Shown here: in pieces, positions 1 through 5,189 of the stretch
Position numbering within the stretch: the first letter of the stretch is position 1
How the letters are laid out: every line of letters starts with the position of its first letter
Source: Clostridiales bacterium
GTDB lineage: Bacteria; Bacillota; Clostridia; Lachnospirales; Lachnospiraceae
Assembly: GCA_019420425.1 (NCBI GenBank)
Contig: JAHZHG010000232.1
Coordinates: 1-5,189 of the forward strand
Direction: 5' to 3'
DNA: 5,189 nt
Made by a program: the position numbers and the translations under genes
Notes under the pieces: model-generated
Told to the model about the DNA's origin: nothing
Seen by the model: the letters and a program-made list of their open reading frames with translations, nothing else
The model's database searches: none

Positions 1-555
1 GTGCATTTGCATACCGGCAGGGGGAAGGCGGGCCTTTCGGACATCCTGGAGGTGCTGGACCGCACAGATATTCCCATCTGGCATTTTAGGCCTACCCATA
101 TCGCCGGTCAGCCGGGGGCGGAGGAATTTGCCGGCCGCGGCGGCTATATTGACGTGACGGTGGGCTCCGGTACGGAGGAAAAGTACCAGAATGTCCTGCA
201 TTGGATGGATCGGGCGGAGGCAGGAAAGCTGACCTTAAGCTCGGATGCAAACGGCAGCATGCCGATCTGGAGTCCGGACAAGACGCTGATCGGTATGGGG
301 GTATCGGAAATATCCGCACTGTATCAGGCCGTGCACGCGCTGATTACGCGGCAGGGCGTGCCTGTGGAAGAGGCCCTTTCCCTGGTGACGGAAAATGTGG
401 CCAGGGCGCTGCTGCTGTATCCGCGCAAGGGCTGCCTGGCGCCGGGAAGCGATGCCGATCTGCTCCTGCTGAATGAGGACTATACCATAGATAAAGTGTT
501 TGCCCTGGGAAAAACGGGACAGGAAAATTTTTATAAGGAGAGAACCGAACAATGA
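1..555 (+). CDS. iadA: Isoaspartyl dipeptidase-like amidohydrolase (IadA family), C-terminal part, cut by left window edge
   Basis: This is the C-terminal half of a zinc amidohydrolase of the isoaspartyl dipeptidase family, cytoplasmic enzymes that split beta-aspartyl dipeptides. The reading frame is open at base 1. The GTG there encodes the Val of an internal V-H-L-H-T-G motif and is not a start; about 200 N-terminal residues should lie upstream. Visible residues (numbered from base 1) match the E. coli enzyme: metal ligands His4 (E. coli His201) and His33 in PTHI (His230), exactly 29 residues apart as in E. coli, and catalytic Asp82 in SSDANGS (Asp285), with Ser86 matching Ser289. The C-terminal G-x-D-A-D-L-L strand of amidohydrolases is at about 149-157. 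The length after the catalytic Asp (102 residues) fits the family. Odd: the segment after His33 is about four residues shorter than in E. coli, and the substrate-binding Arg233 has no counterpart. The stop overlaps the next start (ATGA), so the two genes are translationally coupled. The family call is firm; the exact substrate is open. Confidence 0.88.
   Translation: MHLHTGRGKAGLSDILEVLDRTDIPIWHFRPTHIAGQPGAEEFAGRGGYIDVTVGSGTEEKYQNVLHWMDRAEAGKLTLSSDANGSMPIWSPDKTLIGMGVSEISALYQAVHALITRQGVPVEEALSLVTENVARALLLYPRKGCLAPGSDADLLLLNEDYTIDKVFALGKTGQENFYKERTEQ
535..540 (+). promoter_or_regulatory. Ribosome binding site of the creatininase-family gene
   Basis: AAGGAG lies inside the end of the upstream amidohydrolase gene, 11 bases before the ATG at 552. 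It favours this ATG over the in-frame ATG at 558, which would be 17 bases away. It supports translational coupling across the ATGA overlap. Confidence 0.75.
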
Positions 556-1328
556 GAATGGAAAATGTGACCGGCAAACGGGTAGAAGAATACCTGAAAA
601 CGAGCAAATCCGTATTGATTCCGGTGGGCTGCCTGGAGAACCACGGCAAGCATATGCCGCTGGGTACGGATACGCTGATTCCGAACAAGATTGCGGAGCT
701 GCTGGAGGAGCGCTGCGGCATCCTGATCGCGCCGACCATCCCCTACGGCGCCACCAATACCATCAACGGCTGCATGGGTACCGTAACCATCGGGACGGAC
801 GGACTGATGATGATTCTGGAGAAGGTAATTTACGGTCTGTACCGCTACGGCTTCCGGAAGTTTATCATTTTGAACGGCCACGGCGGCAACAACAAGGCAA
901 TCGAAAATGTGGGCATTGAGGTATTCAAAAAGGGAGCCATGGTGGCCTCGCTGAACTGGTGGCTGATGGCCGGCGAACTGAATCCGGCATGGAAGGGCGG
1001 TCACGGCGGAGCCGAGGAGACAGCCGGCGTGATGGCCGTGGATCCGAATCTGATTGATTATGATTATATTCATGAGGGAATGAACCTGATCGATGACATT
1101 TCTCCCAAGATGCCGACCACAGGCTGGGGAACAGTAAACTTCAAGGGAGCCACTGTGGTGATCCCAAGAGAGTACAAAAACTACAGCGCAAACGGCTGGT
1201 ACGGAACAGACCGTCCCGATCTGGCAACCAAGGAGTGGGGAGACGCCATGTTAACTGCAATGGCGGATTATATTGCCGACTTTATCGCAGAGTTCGAGCA
1301 GGTTGAGCTGCCCGAGCCGGAAGTCTGA
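552..1328 (+). CDS. Creatininase-family (creatinine amidohydrolase superfamily) metal-dependent amidohydrolase
   Basis: A complete 258-residue member of the creatininase family, whose members hydrolyse amide bonds in creatinine, formamides or peptide precursors (creatininase, ArfB, MftE). The signature P-V-G-C-L-E-N-H-G-K-H-M-P-L-G-T-D is at residues 24-40 and supplies the metal ligands Glu29, His31 and Asp40. A second motif, NGHGGN (108-113), gives His110. H-G-G-A-E-E-T (151-157) provides the acidic ligand Glu155 or Glu156. The C-terminal NGWYG-D-P-type segment is also family-typical. The Glu two residues after the metal His in Pseudomonas creatininase is a Gly here, as in many non-creatininase members, so true creatininase activity is doubtful. 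There is no signal peptide, so it is cytoplasmic. The start overlaps the upstream IadA-like stop by four bases and the M42 peptidase follows after 19 bases, so all three are surely one transcript. The substrate is probably an amide generated or used by the neighbouring peptidases (inference). Confidence 0.9.
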   Translation: MRMENVTGKRVEEYLKTSKSVLIPVGCLENHGKHMPLGTDTLIPNKIAELLEERCGILIAPTIPYGATNTINGCMGTVTIGTDGLMMILEKVIYGLYRYGFRKFIILNGHGGNNKAIENVGIEVFKKGAMVASLNWWLMAGELNPAWKGGHGGAEETAGVMAVDPNLIDYDYIHEGMNLIDDISPKMPTTGWGTVNFKGATVVIPREYKNYSANGWYGTDRPDLATKEWGDAMLTAMADYIADFIAEFEQVELPEPEV

Positions 1329-1330
1329 GC

Positions 1331-1337
1331 AGGAGGT
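1331..1337 (+). promoter_or_regulatory. Ribosome binding site deciding the M42 peptidase start
   Basis: AGGAGGT is a near-perfect Shine-Dalgarno sequence, directly after the creatininase-family stop and 10 bases before the ATG at 1348. It sets the start at 1348 rather than the earlier in-frame ATG at 1273, which lies inside the upstream gene without a binding site. Confidence 0.88.
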
Positions 1338-1347
1338 ATACAGGCGA

Positions 1348-2424
1348 ATGAACAGGGAGTCTTTAGCATTAATCCGTGATCTGTCCAATGCAAAGGGGCC
1401 GTCCGGATTTGAGGATGAGGTAATCGAGGCAGCCAGAGCGTACACCGGGGAATTTGACACAGAAGAGGACTGTCTGCGGAATTTCTATATGCGCAGAAAA
1501 GCGGGAGACGGGACAAAGCCGGTGTTCATGCTGGACGCCCACAGCGATGAGGTAGGCTTTATGGTACATTCCATCCGGCCGAACGGACTGCTGCGCTTTG
1601 TGGCTATTGGGGGCTGGAATGTGAATACCCTGCCCTCCTCTAAGGTACTGGTGCGCAACCGGGACGGGGAGTGGCTGAAGGGCGTGATCGCCGCAAAGCC
1701 GGTGCACTTTATGAGCGCCGCGGAGCGGAGCCACGGCGGCGAGCTGGAAATTTCCCAGCTGTCCATCGATGTGGGGGCAAGATCTGCGCAGGAAGCGGCG
1801 GAGGCGTTCGGCATCCGCATCGGAGAGCCGGTCATTTCCGACGTGCAGCTGGAATATAACGAAAAGCAGGATATCATCATCGGCAAAGGGCTGGACTGCC
1901 GGATTGGTTGCGCTGCGCTGATTGAGACGATGAAGCGCCTGAATCAGGAAAAGCTGGAGGTGGAGCCGGTGGGCGTACTTTCCTCCCAGGAGGAGGTGGG
2001 CGAGCGCGGCGTCCGCGTGGCCGTAAATCACGTAAAGCCAAGAATCGCCCTCTGCTTTGAGGGCTGCCCGGCCGACGATACCTTTACGGAGCCTTACGCG
2101 ATCCAGACCGCGCTGAAGAAGGGGCCGATGATCCGGTTTATGGATAAATCGATTATCTGTTCCCCGCGGTACCAGCGGTACACCCTGGATTTGGCCGCGG
2201 AAAAGGGCCTGCCGATCCAGGCCTCCGTGCGGGAAGGCGGCGGAAACAACGGAGCCATGATCAACACTGCCCTGGACGGTATTCCCGTAATCGTGCTTGG
2301 CATTCCTGTGCGGTACATCCATTCTCACTACGGTATAGCCTCCTATGCCGATTTTGAGGCAGCGGTGGAGGTGGCCGCCGCGGTGGTTCGTTCCATGTCA
2401 GAGGAGGTCATTTCCGGCTTTTGA
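1348..2424 (+). CDS. M42-family metallo-aminopeptidase (FrvX/YpdE/TET-like)
   Basis: A complete 358-residue peptidase of family M42, cytoplasmic two-metal aminopeptidases that often form large tetrahedral (TET) assemblies and trim short peptides. All catalytic motifs are present: AHSDEVGF with metal ligand His65 and Asp67; G-K-G-L-D-C-R-I-G with bridging Asp183; SSQEEVGERG with general base Glu215 and ligand Glu216; F-E-G-C-P-A-D-D with ligand Glu238; and R-Y-I-H-S with His325. The family's A-A-K-P-V-H segment is at 115-120. Glu238 stands where P. horikoshii TET2 has Asp235; the Glu form is also seen in the FrvX/YpdE group. The N-terminal N-A-K-G-P-S-G-F-E is typical, which supports the start at 1348 behind a strong ribosome binding site. 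It is the third gene of the hydrolase operon, 19 bases after the creatininase-family gene. No clear terminator follows. Its likely role is removing N-terminal residues from imported or processed peptides; specificity cannot be read from sequence. Confidence 0.93.
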   Translation: MNRESLALIRDLSNAKGPSGFEDEVIEAARAYTGEFDTEEDCLRNFYMRRKAGDGTKPVFMLDAHSDEVGFMVHSIRPNGLLRFVAIGGWNVNTLPSSKVLVRNRDGEWLKGVIAAKPVHFMSAAERSHGGELEISQLSIDVGARSAQEAAEAFGIRIGEPVISDVQLEYNEKQDIIIGKGLDCRIGCAALIETMKRLNQEKLEVEPVGVLSSQEEVGERGVRVAVNHVKPRIALCFEGCPADDTFTEPYAIQTALKKGPMIRFMDKSIICSPRYQRYTLDLAAEKGLPIQASVREGGGNNGAMINTALDGIPVIVLGIPVRYIHSHYGIASYADFEAAVEVAAAVVRSMSEEVISGF

Positions 2425-2444
2425 GCAGTAAGCGTGAATCCTCC

Positions 2445-2473
2445 TTGACAGTTGTCTGCAAGTTTGATAGACT
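2445..2473 (+). promoter_or_regulatory. Sigma-A type promoter for the HAAS/DUF1700 gene
   Basis: A perfect -35 TTGACA at 2445-2450, a 17-base spacer, then TAGACT at 2468-2473 (four of six bases of TATAAT), preceded by TG at 2465-2466 as an extended -10. Transcription should start near 2480, leaving a leader of about 40 bases before the ATG at 2519. A short inverted repeat, GACA-gt-TGTC (2447-2456), overlaps the -35 and could be part of an operator, but it is too short to claim. The promoter gives the membrane-protein gene independent expression from the hydrolase operon upstream. Confidence 0.75.
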
Positions 2474-2507
2474 GGGGAAAATTATGTTGCGATACCCGGT
2501 GGAGATA

Positions 2508-2514
2508 GGGAGGA
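2508..2514 (+). promoter_or_regulatory. Ribosome binding site of the HAAS/DUF1700 gene
   Basis: GGGAGGA ends about four to five bases before the ATG at 2519. It is the only purine-rich site in the leader at a usable distance and fixes the start of the small membrane protein. Confidence 0.75.
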
Positions 2515-2518
2515 AAGT

Positions 2519-2986
2519 ATGTCAAAGCAGGAGTTTTTGGAGGTTCTCCGCAGAAAACTGACCGGCCGGCTTTCAGCGTCGGAGGTGGAGGAGAATATCC
2601 GTTATTACGATACGTATATCGATCAGGCCGCCATGTCCGGAAAGGGCGTGGACGAGGTGCTCGAGGAGCTGGGCGATCCCGACCTGATTGCCCGCACAAT
2701 TCTGGACGCGCGGGGAGCCGGAGGCAGCGACCGGGTGTATACCGCGTCGGAGAGCAGAAGAGCAGAGGACGACGGCTGCGGAGAAGACAGCCAGATGCAT
2801 ACCACCTGGAAGGTCAGGCAGATTTCCGGCTGGAAGGTATGGCTCGTACTGATCCTGGCGCTGGTCATCATACTGGCTGTCGTCGTACCGGTGTTTGTCT
2901 GGGTGGTAAAGCTGGTCGTGCCGGTAATCCTGGTGCTGGCTGCGCTGGTGTTTATCCGGGATCATTTCGGCAGCGGACGATCGTAA
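2519..2986 (+). CDS. HAAS-domain (DUF1700) membrane protein
   Basis: A complete 155-residue protein. Residues 1-65 form the helical DUF1700/HAAS domain: an N-terminal M-S-K-Q-E-F-L-E-V-L-R-R-K-L, then E-V-E-E-N-I-R-Y-Y-D-T-Y-I-D (22-35) and the hallmark E-E-L-G-D-P-D-L-I-A-R-T-I (49-61). A polar, charged linker (66-100) follows, then one long hydrophobic stretch (about 105-146) that probably makes two transmembrane helices broken near Pro124/Lys131, and a short charged tail. There is no signal peptide cleavage site. In Firmicutes this domain is usually encoded right after a PadR-family repressor and is thought to be a membrane-linked sensing or signalling partner; the function is not established. 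Here no PadR gene precedes it: an M42 peptidase does, and the gene has its own promoter. The family call is confident, the role is not. Confidence 0.9.
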   Translation: MSKQEFLEVLRRKLTGRLSASEVEENIRYYDTYIDQAAMSGKGVDEVLEELGDPDLIARTILDARGAGGSDRVYTASESRRAEDDGCGEDSQMHTTWKVRQISGWKVWLVLILALVIILAVVVPVFVWVVKLVVPVILVLAALVFIRDHFGSGRS

Positions 2987-2989
2987 CGA

Positions 2990-3027
2990 AACGAGGGGAT
3001 TGCGGCTATTGCAGCAATCCCCTCGTT
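2990..3027 (+). terminator. Perfect 14-bp hairpin, probable terminator after the HAAS gene
   Basis: AACGAGGGGATTGC (2990-3003) is followed after a 10-base loop by its exact reverse complement (3014-3027). It starts three bases after the HAAS stop codon. The stem is long and half GC, as in an intrinsic terminator, but the bases just downstream are GATTGTGG rather than a T-run; a T6 tract appears only at 3041-3046. It may end transcription inefficiently, or act as an mRNA-stabilising or attenuating hairpin for the xylosidase gene that follows. The opposite strand has no T-tract after the stem either. Confidence 0.65.
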
Positions 3028-3046
3028 GATTGTGGAAAACTTTTTT

Positions 3047-3053
3047 GAGGAGG
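3047..3053 (+). promoter_or_regulatory. Ribosome binding site deciding the xylosidase start
   Basis: GAGGAGG stands eight bases before the ATG at 3062. It settles the start there instead of the in-frame TTG at 3026, which would lie inside the 3' arm of the preceding hairpin. Confidence 0.88.
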
Positions 3054-3061
3054 AAAACGAT

Positions 3062-4705
3062 ATGATTAAAAATCCGATTTTACCAGGCTTTAACCCCGAT
3101 CCCTGCATTTGCAGAAAGGGAGAGGACTATTATCTGGCTGTTTCCACCTTCGAGTGGTTCCCGGGAATCCCGGTATATCATTCGCGGGATCTGAAAAACT
3201 GGGAGCTGTATACCCATGTACTGACCGATGACGAAACCGTGGATCTGAAAAAACTGCCGTCTGCAAAGGGGATCTGGGCCCCCTGTCTGACCTATTGTGA
3301 GGAGGAAGATTTATTTTACGTGGTCTACGGCGTGATGAACTCCATGAATGCCAGATACTTTGACGTAGACAACTTCCTGATTACGGCCAGGGATATCCGC
3401 GGCCCGTGGAGCGAGCCGGTCTATCTGCATTCGGCCGGCTTTGACGCGTCCATCCTTCACGATGATGACGGCCGCAAATGGATTGTATCCCTGGAGTGGG
3501 AGACGCGGGAAGGCTATGAAAAGCCGGGAGCCATCTGCCTGGCTGAATATTCTCCCCGGCGGCGGGAAATCATCGGCTACCCCAGGCGTATCTGGACAGG
3601 GGGAACGGACCGCGGCTGCATAGAGGCGCCCCATTTGACCAAACGGGACGGCTGGTATTATCTGATGTGCGCGGAGGGCGGGACGGGCTACAACCACTGC
3701 GTCACCATGGCCAGAGCGTCCCGGGTCTGGGGCCCGTATGCGGGGGATCCGGAGAACCCGATCCTGACCTCGGCTCCCGGAGAGTCCTTCGAACGCCACG
3801 ACCCGGATCACCTGAAGCCAAAGTATTACAATCCTCAATCCGTATTGCAGAAATCCGGCCATGGCAGCTATGTGGAAACCCCGGACGGAGAAGTTTATCT
3901 GGCACATTTGACCTCCCGTCCCTTTGTCCCGGAGCTGCGCTGTACACTGGGCCGGGAAACGGCGATCCAGAAGATGCAGTGGACGGCGGACGGCTGGCTG
4001 CGCATGGCCGACGGAGGCCGCCTTGCCCGCCTGGAGGTGCCGGAAAGCTCCCTGCCGGAGCATCCCCTGCCGCAGCTTCCGGAATTTGACGGCTTTGACG
4101 GCGAAGAACTGGGTATGTGGTATTATGCGCCAAGGATGATGCCGCAGCGCTTCGCAGACGTGAAGGCCAGGCCGGGGTACGTCCGTCTGCGGGGCCAGGA
4201 AGCCTGCACCTCGTTAAACAAGGTCAGCATACTCGCCCGCAAGCTGACCAGCGTCTATGCCCGGGTGACCACAAAAATGGAATTCCAGCCGGAGATCTAC
4301 CAGCACAGCGCGGGTCTGATTCTCTATTATGACAATATGAACTACATTACCCTGCGGAAGTATTACAGCGAAACACTGGGGCAGGGGGCGCTGTCGATCA
4401 TTCAGCTGGAAAACGGGGAAAAACGGGAGCTTTTGGAAACTCGGGTCCCCGTCGGGGACTGTCCGGTCTATCTGCGGGTCAACATTCAGGGCAGGAAAAC
4501 GTGGTTTACCTGGAGCGATGACGGAACAAAATACCGCGAGATCGGCGGTGTATTCGATACCACGAAGTTCTCCGACGAGTATTGCAAATACGGGGAATTT
4601 ACCGGTACCATGGTGGGCATTACCTGCGTGGATCGGATGAAGCATCAGCATTATGCAGATTTCGATTTCTTTGAATATATAGCGGATGAGCAGTGGGAAA
4701 GATAA
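3062..4705 (+). CDS. xynB: Glycoside hydrolase family 43 beta-xylosidase
   Basis: A complete 547-residue GH43 enzyme of the Selenomonas SXA / XynB type (subfamily 11-like), which removes xylose from the non-reducing ends of xylo-oligosaccharides by inversion; some members also have alpha-L-arabinofuranosidase activity. The N-terminal N-P-I-L-P-G-F-N-P-D-P carries the catalytic base Asp13, followed by STFEWFPGIPVYHSRDL (28-44). G-F-D-A-S (126-130) carries the pKa-modulating Asp128, and I-E-A-P-H-L (187-192) the acid Glu188. The G-H-G-S-Y-V-E-T segment has the conserved His267, and Y-L-A-H-L-T-S-R-P (279-287) is diagnostic. Residues 1 to about 325 form the five-bladed propeller; about 340-540 form the C-terminal beta-sandwich that completes the active site in this group. 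Length is family-typical. There is no signal peptide, so it acts in the cytosol on imported oligosaccharides. No promoter is evident between the upstream hairpin and the gene, and no transporter or xylanase gene is in view. Confidence 0.95.
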   Translation: MIKNPILPGFNPDPCICRKGEDYYLAVSTFEWFPGIPVYHSRDLKNWELYTHVLTDDETVDLKKLPSAKGIWAPCLTYCEEEDLFYVVYGVMNSMNARYFDVDNFLITARDIRGPWSEPVYLHSAGFDASILHDDDGRKWIVSLEWETREGYEKPGAICLAEYSPRRREIIGYPRRIWTGGTDRGCIEAPHLTKRDGWYYLMCAEGGTGYNHCVTMARASRVWGPYAGDPENPILTSAPGESFERHDPDHLKPKYYNPQSVLQKSGHGSYVETPDGEVYLAHLTSRPFVPELRCTLGRETAIQKMQWTADGWLRMADGGRLARLEVPESSLPEHPLPQLPEFDGFDGEELGMWYYAPRMMPQRFADVKARPGYVRLRGQEACTSLNKVSILARKLTSVYARVTTKMEFQPEIYQHSAGLILYYDNMNYITLRKYYSETLGQGALSIIQLENGEKRELLETRVPVGDCPVYLRVNIQGRKTWFTWSDDGTKYREIGGVFDTTKFSDEYCKYGEFTGTMVGITCVDRMKHQHYADFDFFEYIADEQWER

Positions 4706-4719
4706 AGCTATTCCCGGAC

Positions 4720-4761
4720 GCCGCTATGGTCACGGATGGACGGCCTACCCACCATAGCGGC
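4720..4761. terminator. Hairpin between convergent genes, possible bidirectional terminator
   Basis: GCCGCTATGGT (4720-4730) pairs perfectly with ACCATAGCGGC (4751-4761) over a 20-base loop. It lies 14 bases after the xylosidase stop and 13 bases after the stop of the convergent Uma2 gene, so it could end both transcripts. The plus side is followed by TGTTTGG, a weak T-tract, and the minus side by GTCCGGG, so neither direction has a classical U-run. Confidence 0.55.
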
Positions 4762-4774
4762 TGTTTGGAAAGGG

Positions 4775-5189
4775 CTAACTGTTCAATTGGTTAAAGTCGA
4801 TAGAAAAATCGGAGTAGATTCCAGCTTTGACAGAATCAGAAAAAGAATATTCCAGGGTATCCTCAGTCTCAAAATTGTAGACAAGAATCCGGCTCTTATC
4901 TGGGTCTACGAGCCAATATTCCCGGACACCCGCAGTACGGTATTTAAACAGCTTGGTGAAATAATCCATTCGCCTGCTGCCGGGAGATGCAATTTCAATA
5001 ATCCAATCCGGCGCACCATTGCAGCCTTTATCTGTGAGTTTGTTTTTGTCGCAAATAACACTTATATCTGGTTCAACATAATTTTTTTCGTCATTGTTCA
5101 GAAATACAGCAAAGGGGGAAATATAAGATTTGCAAGTACCGCCTTTAGCGTCGATGTAATCTGCGATTTTGCGGTACAATGAACCAACG
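4775..5189 (-). CDS. Uma2 (DUF820) family restriction-endonuclease-fold protein, N-terminus cut by right window edge
   Basis: The last 137 or so residues of a Uma2/DUF820 family protein, a putative PD-(D/E)xK-fold nuclease of unknown biological role, common in multiple copies in cyanobacteria and many Firmicutes. The reading frame stays open to the window edge. A TTG at 5179 could be read as a start, but the preceding codons (V-G-S) continue the family pattern before L-Y-R-K-I-A-D-Y-I, so the gene begins outside the window; full members are near 180-200 residues. Numbered from that TTG codon, the motifs are V-E-P-D-I-S-V-I-C-D (35-44) with candidate catalytic Asp38, A-P-D-W-I-I-E-I-A-S-P (56-66) with Glu62, and K-Y-R-T-A-G-V-R-E-Y-W-L-V-D-P (79-93). 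The gene is convergent with the xylosidase and much more AT-rich (about 41% G+C by hand count against roughly 55-60% nearby), which suggests separate acquisition. Nuclease activity is inferred from the fold only. Confidence 0.88.
   Translation of the reverse strand, partial: VGSLYRKIADYIDAKGGTCKSYISPFAVFLNNDEKNYVEPDISVICDKNKLTDKGCNGAPDWIIEIASPGSRRMDYFTKLFKYRTAGVREYWLVDPDKSRILVYNFETEDTLEYSFSDSVKAGIYSDFSIDFNQLNS

Noticed and set aside
1273..1347. In-frame N-terminal extension of the M42 peptidase from an ATG at 1273
   Set aside because: It lies inside the creatininase-family gene, has no ribosome binding site, and the family N-terminus starts at the ATG at 1348 behind AGGAGGT.
1369..2328. 319-residue open frame antisense to the M42 peptidase
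   Set aside because: Composition is that of a shadow frame in GC-rich coding DNA; no recognisable domain, and the opposite strand encodes a complete peptidase.
2425..2518. Terminator for the hydrolase operon in the gap before the HAAS gene
   Set aside because: I found only very short inverted repeats (such as GACA-gt-TGTC) and no T-run, so none can be supported; read-through is possible.
2484..2561. Possible 25-codon leader peptide overlapping the HAAS start
   Set aside because: No good ribosome binding site before its ATG, it is out of frame with the HAAS gene, and the encoded sequence shows no attenuation-type codon run.
3026..3061. TTG start for the xylosidase giving 12 extra residues
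   Set aside because: The TTG is in the 3' arm of the hairpin with no binding site; the ATG at 3062 has GAGGAGG eight bases upstream and gives the standard GH43 N-terminus.
3311..4063. 250-residue open frame antisense to the xylosidase
   Set aside because: Shadow of the GH43 coding frame, with no family-like motifs.
4736..5182. 148-residue plus-strand open frame over the Uma2 gene
   Set aside because: It covers the hairpin and the complement of a clear Uma2 protein; no ribosome binding site and no recognisable motif.

Overview
The window looks like a chromosomal segment of a Firmicute of the class Clostridia, most likely a gut Lachnospiraceae-type organism. The reasons are the strong AGGAGG-type ribosome binding sites, the HAAS/DUF1700 membrane protein, the GH43 beta-xylosidase, the Uma2-family protein and a moderately high G+C of roughly 55-60% over most of the genes. 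The genus cannot be fixed from the sequence alone. It holds six protein genes (the first and last cut by the window edges), one good promoter and two intergenic hairpins. I found no RNA gene, CRISPR array, insertion sequence or prophage gene.

Left part (1-2424): the downstream end of a tightly packed plus-strand operon of three metal-dependent amide/peptide hydrolases. They are an isoaspartyl-dipeptidase-like amidohydrolase (IadA family, N-terminus outside the window), a creatininase-family amidohydrolase that overlaps it by four bases (ATGA), and an M42-family metallo-aminopeptidase 19 bases further on. The tight coupling suggests one cytoplasmic catabolic task, perhaps stepwise hydrolysis of a peptide carrying an unusual (iso- or cyclic) amide bond; the substrate is unknown. 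The IadA-like protein lacks the arginine that E. coli IadA uses for substrate binding, so ordinary beta-aspartyl dipeptides may not be its substrate.

Middle (2425-3061): a 94-base gap with a sigma-A promoter (TTGACA, 17-base spacer, TAGACT with an extended -10 TG) drives a small HAAS/DUF1700 membrane protein. The PadR-type regulator that usually precedes such a gene is absent. Three bases after its stop lies a perfect 14-bp hairpin, probably a terminator, although its T-tract is poor.

Right part (3062-5189): a complete cytosolic GH43 beta-xylosidase with all three catalytic acids. It ends at a second hairpin that sits symmetrically between it and a convergent minus-strand Uma2 (DUF820) family gene running off the right edge. 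The Uma2 gene is clearly more AT-rich than its neighbours (about 41% G+C by hand count), which hints at separate origin. No transporter or other xylan gene is in the window, so the xylosidase appears to stand alone here.
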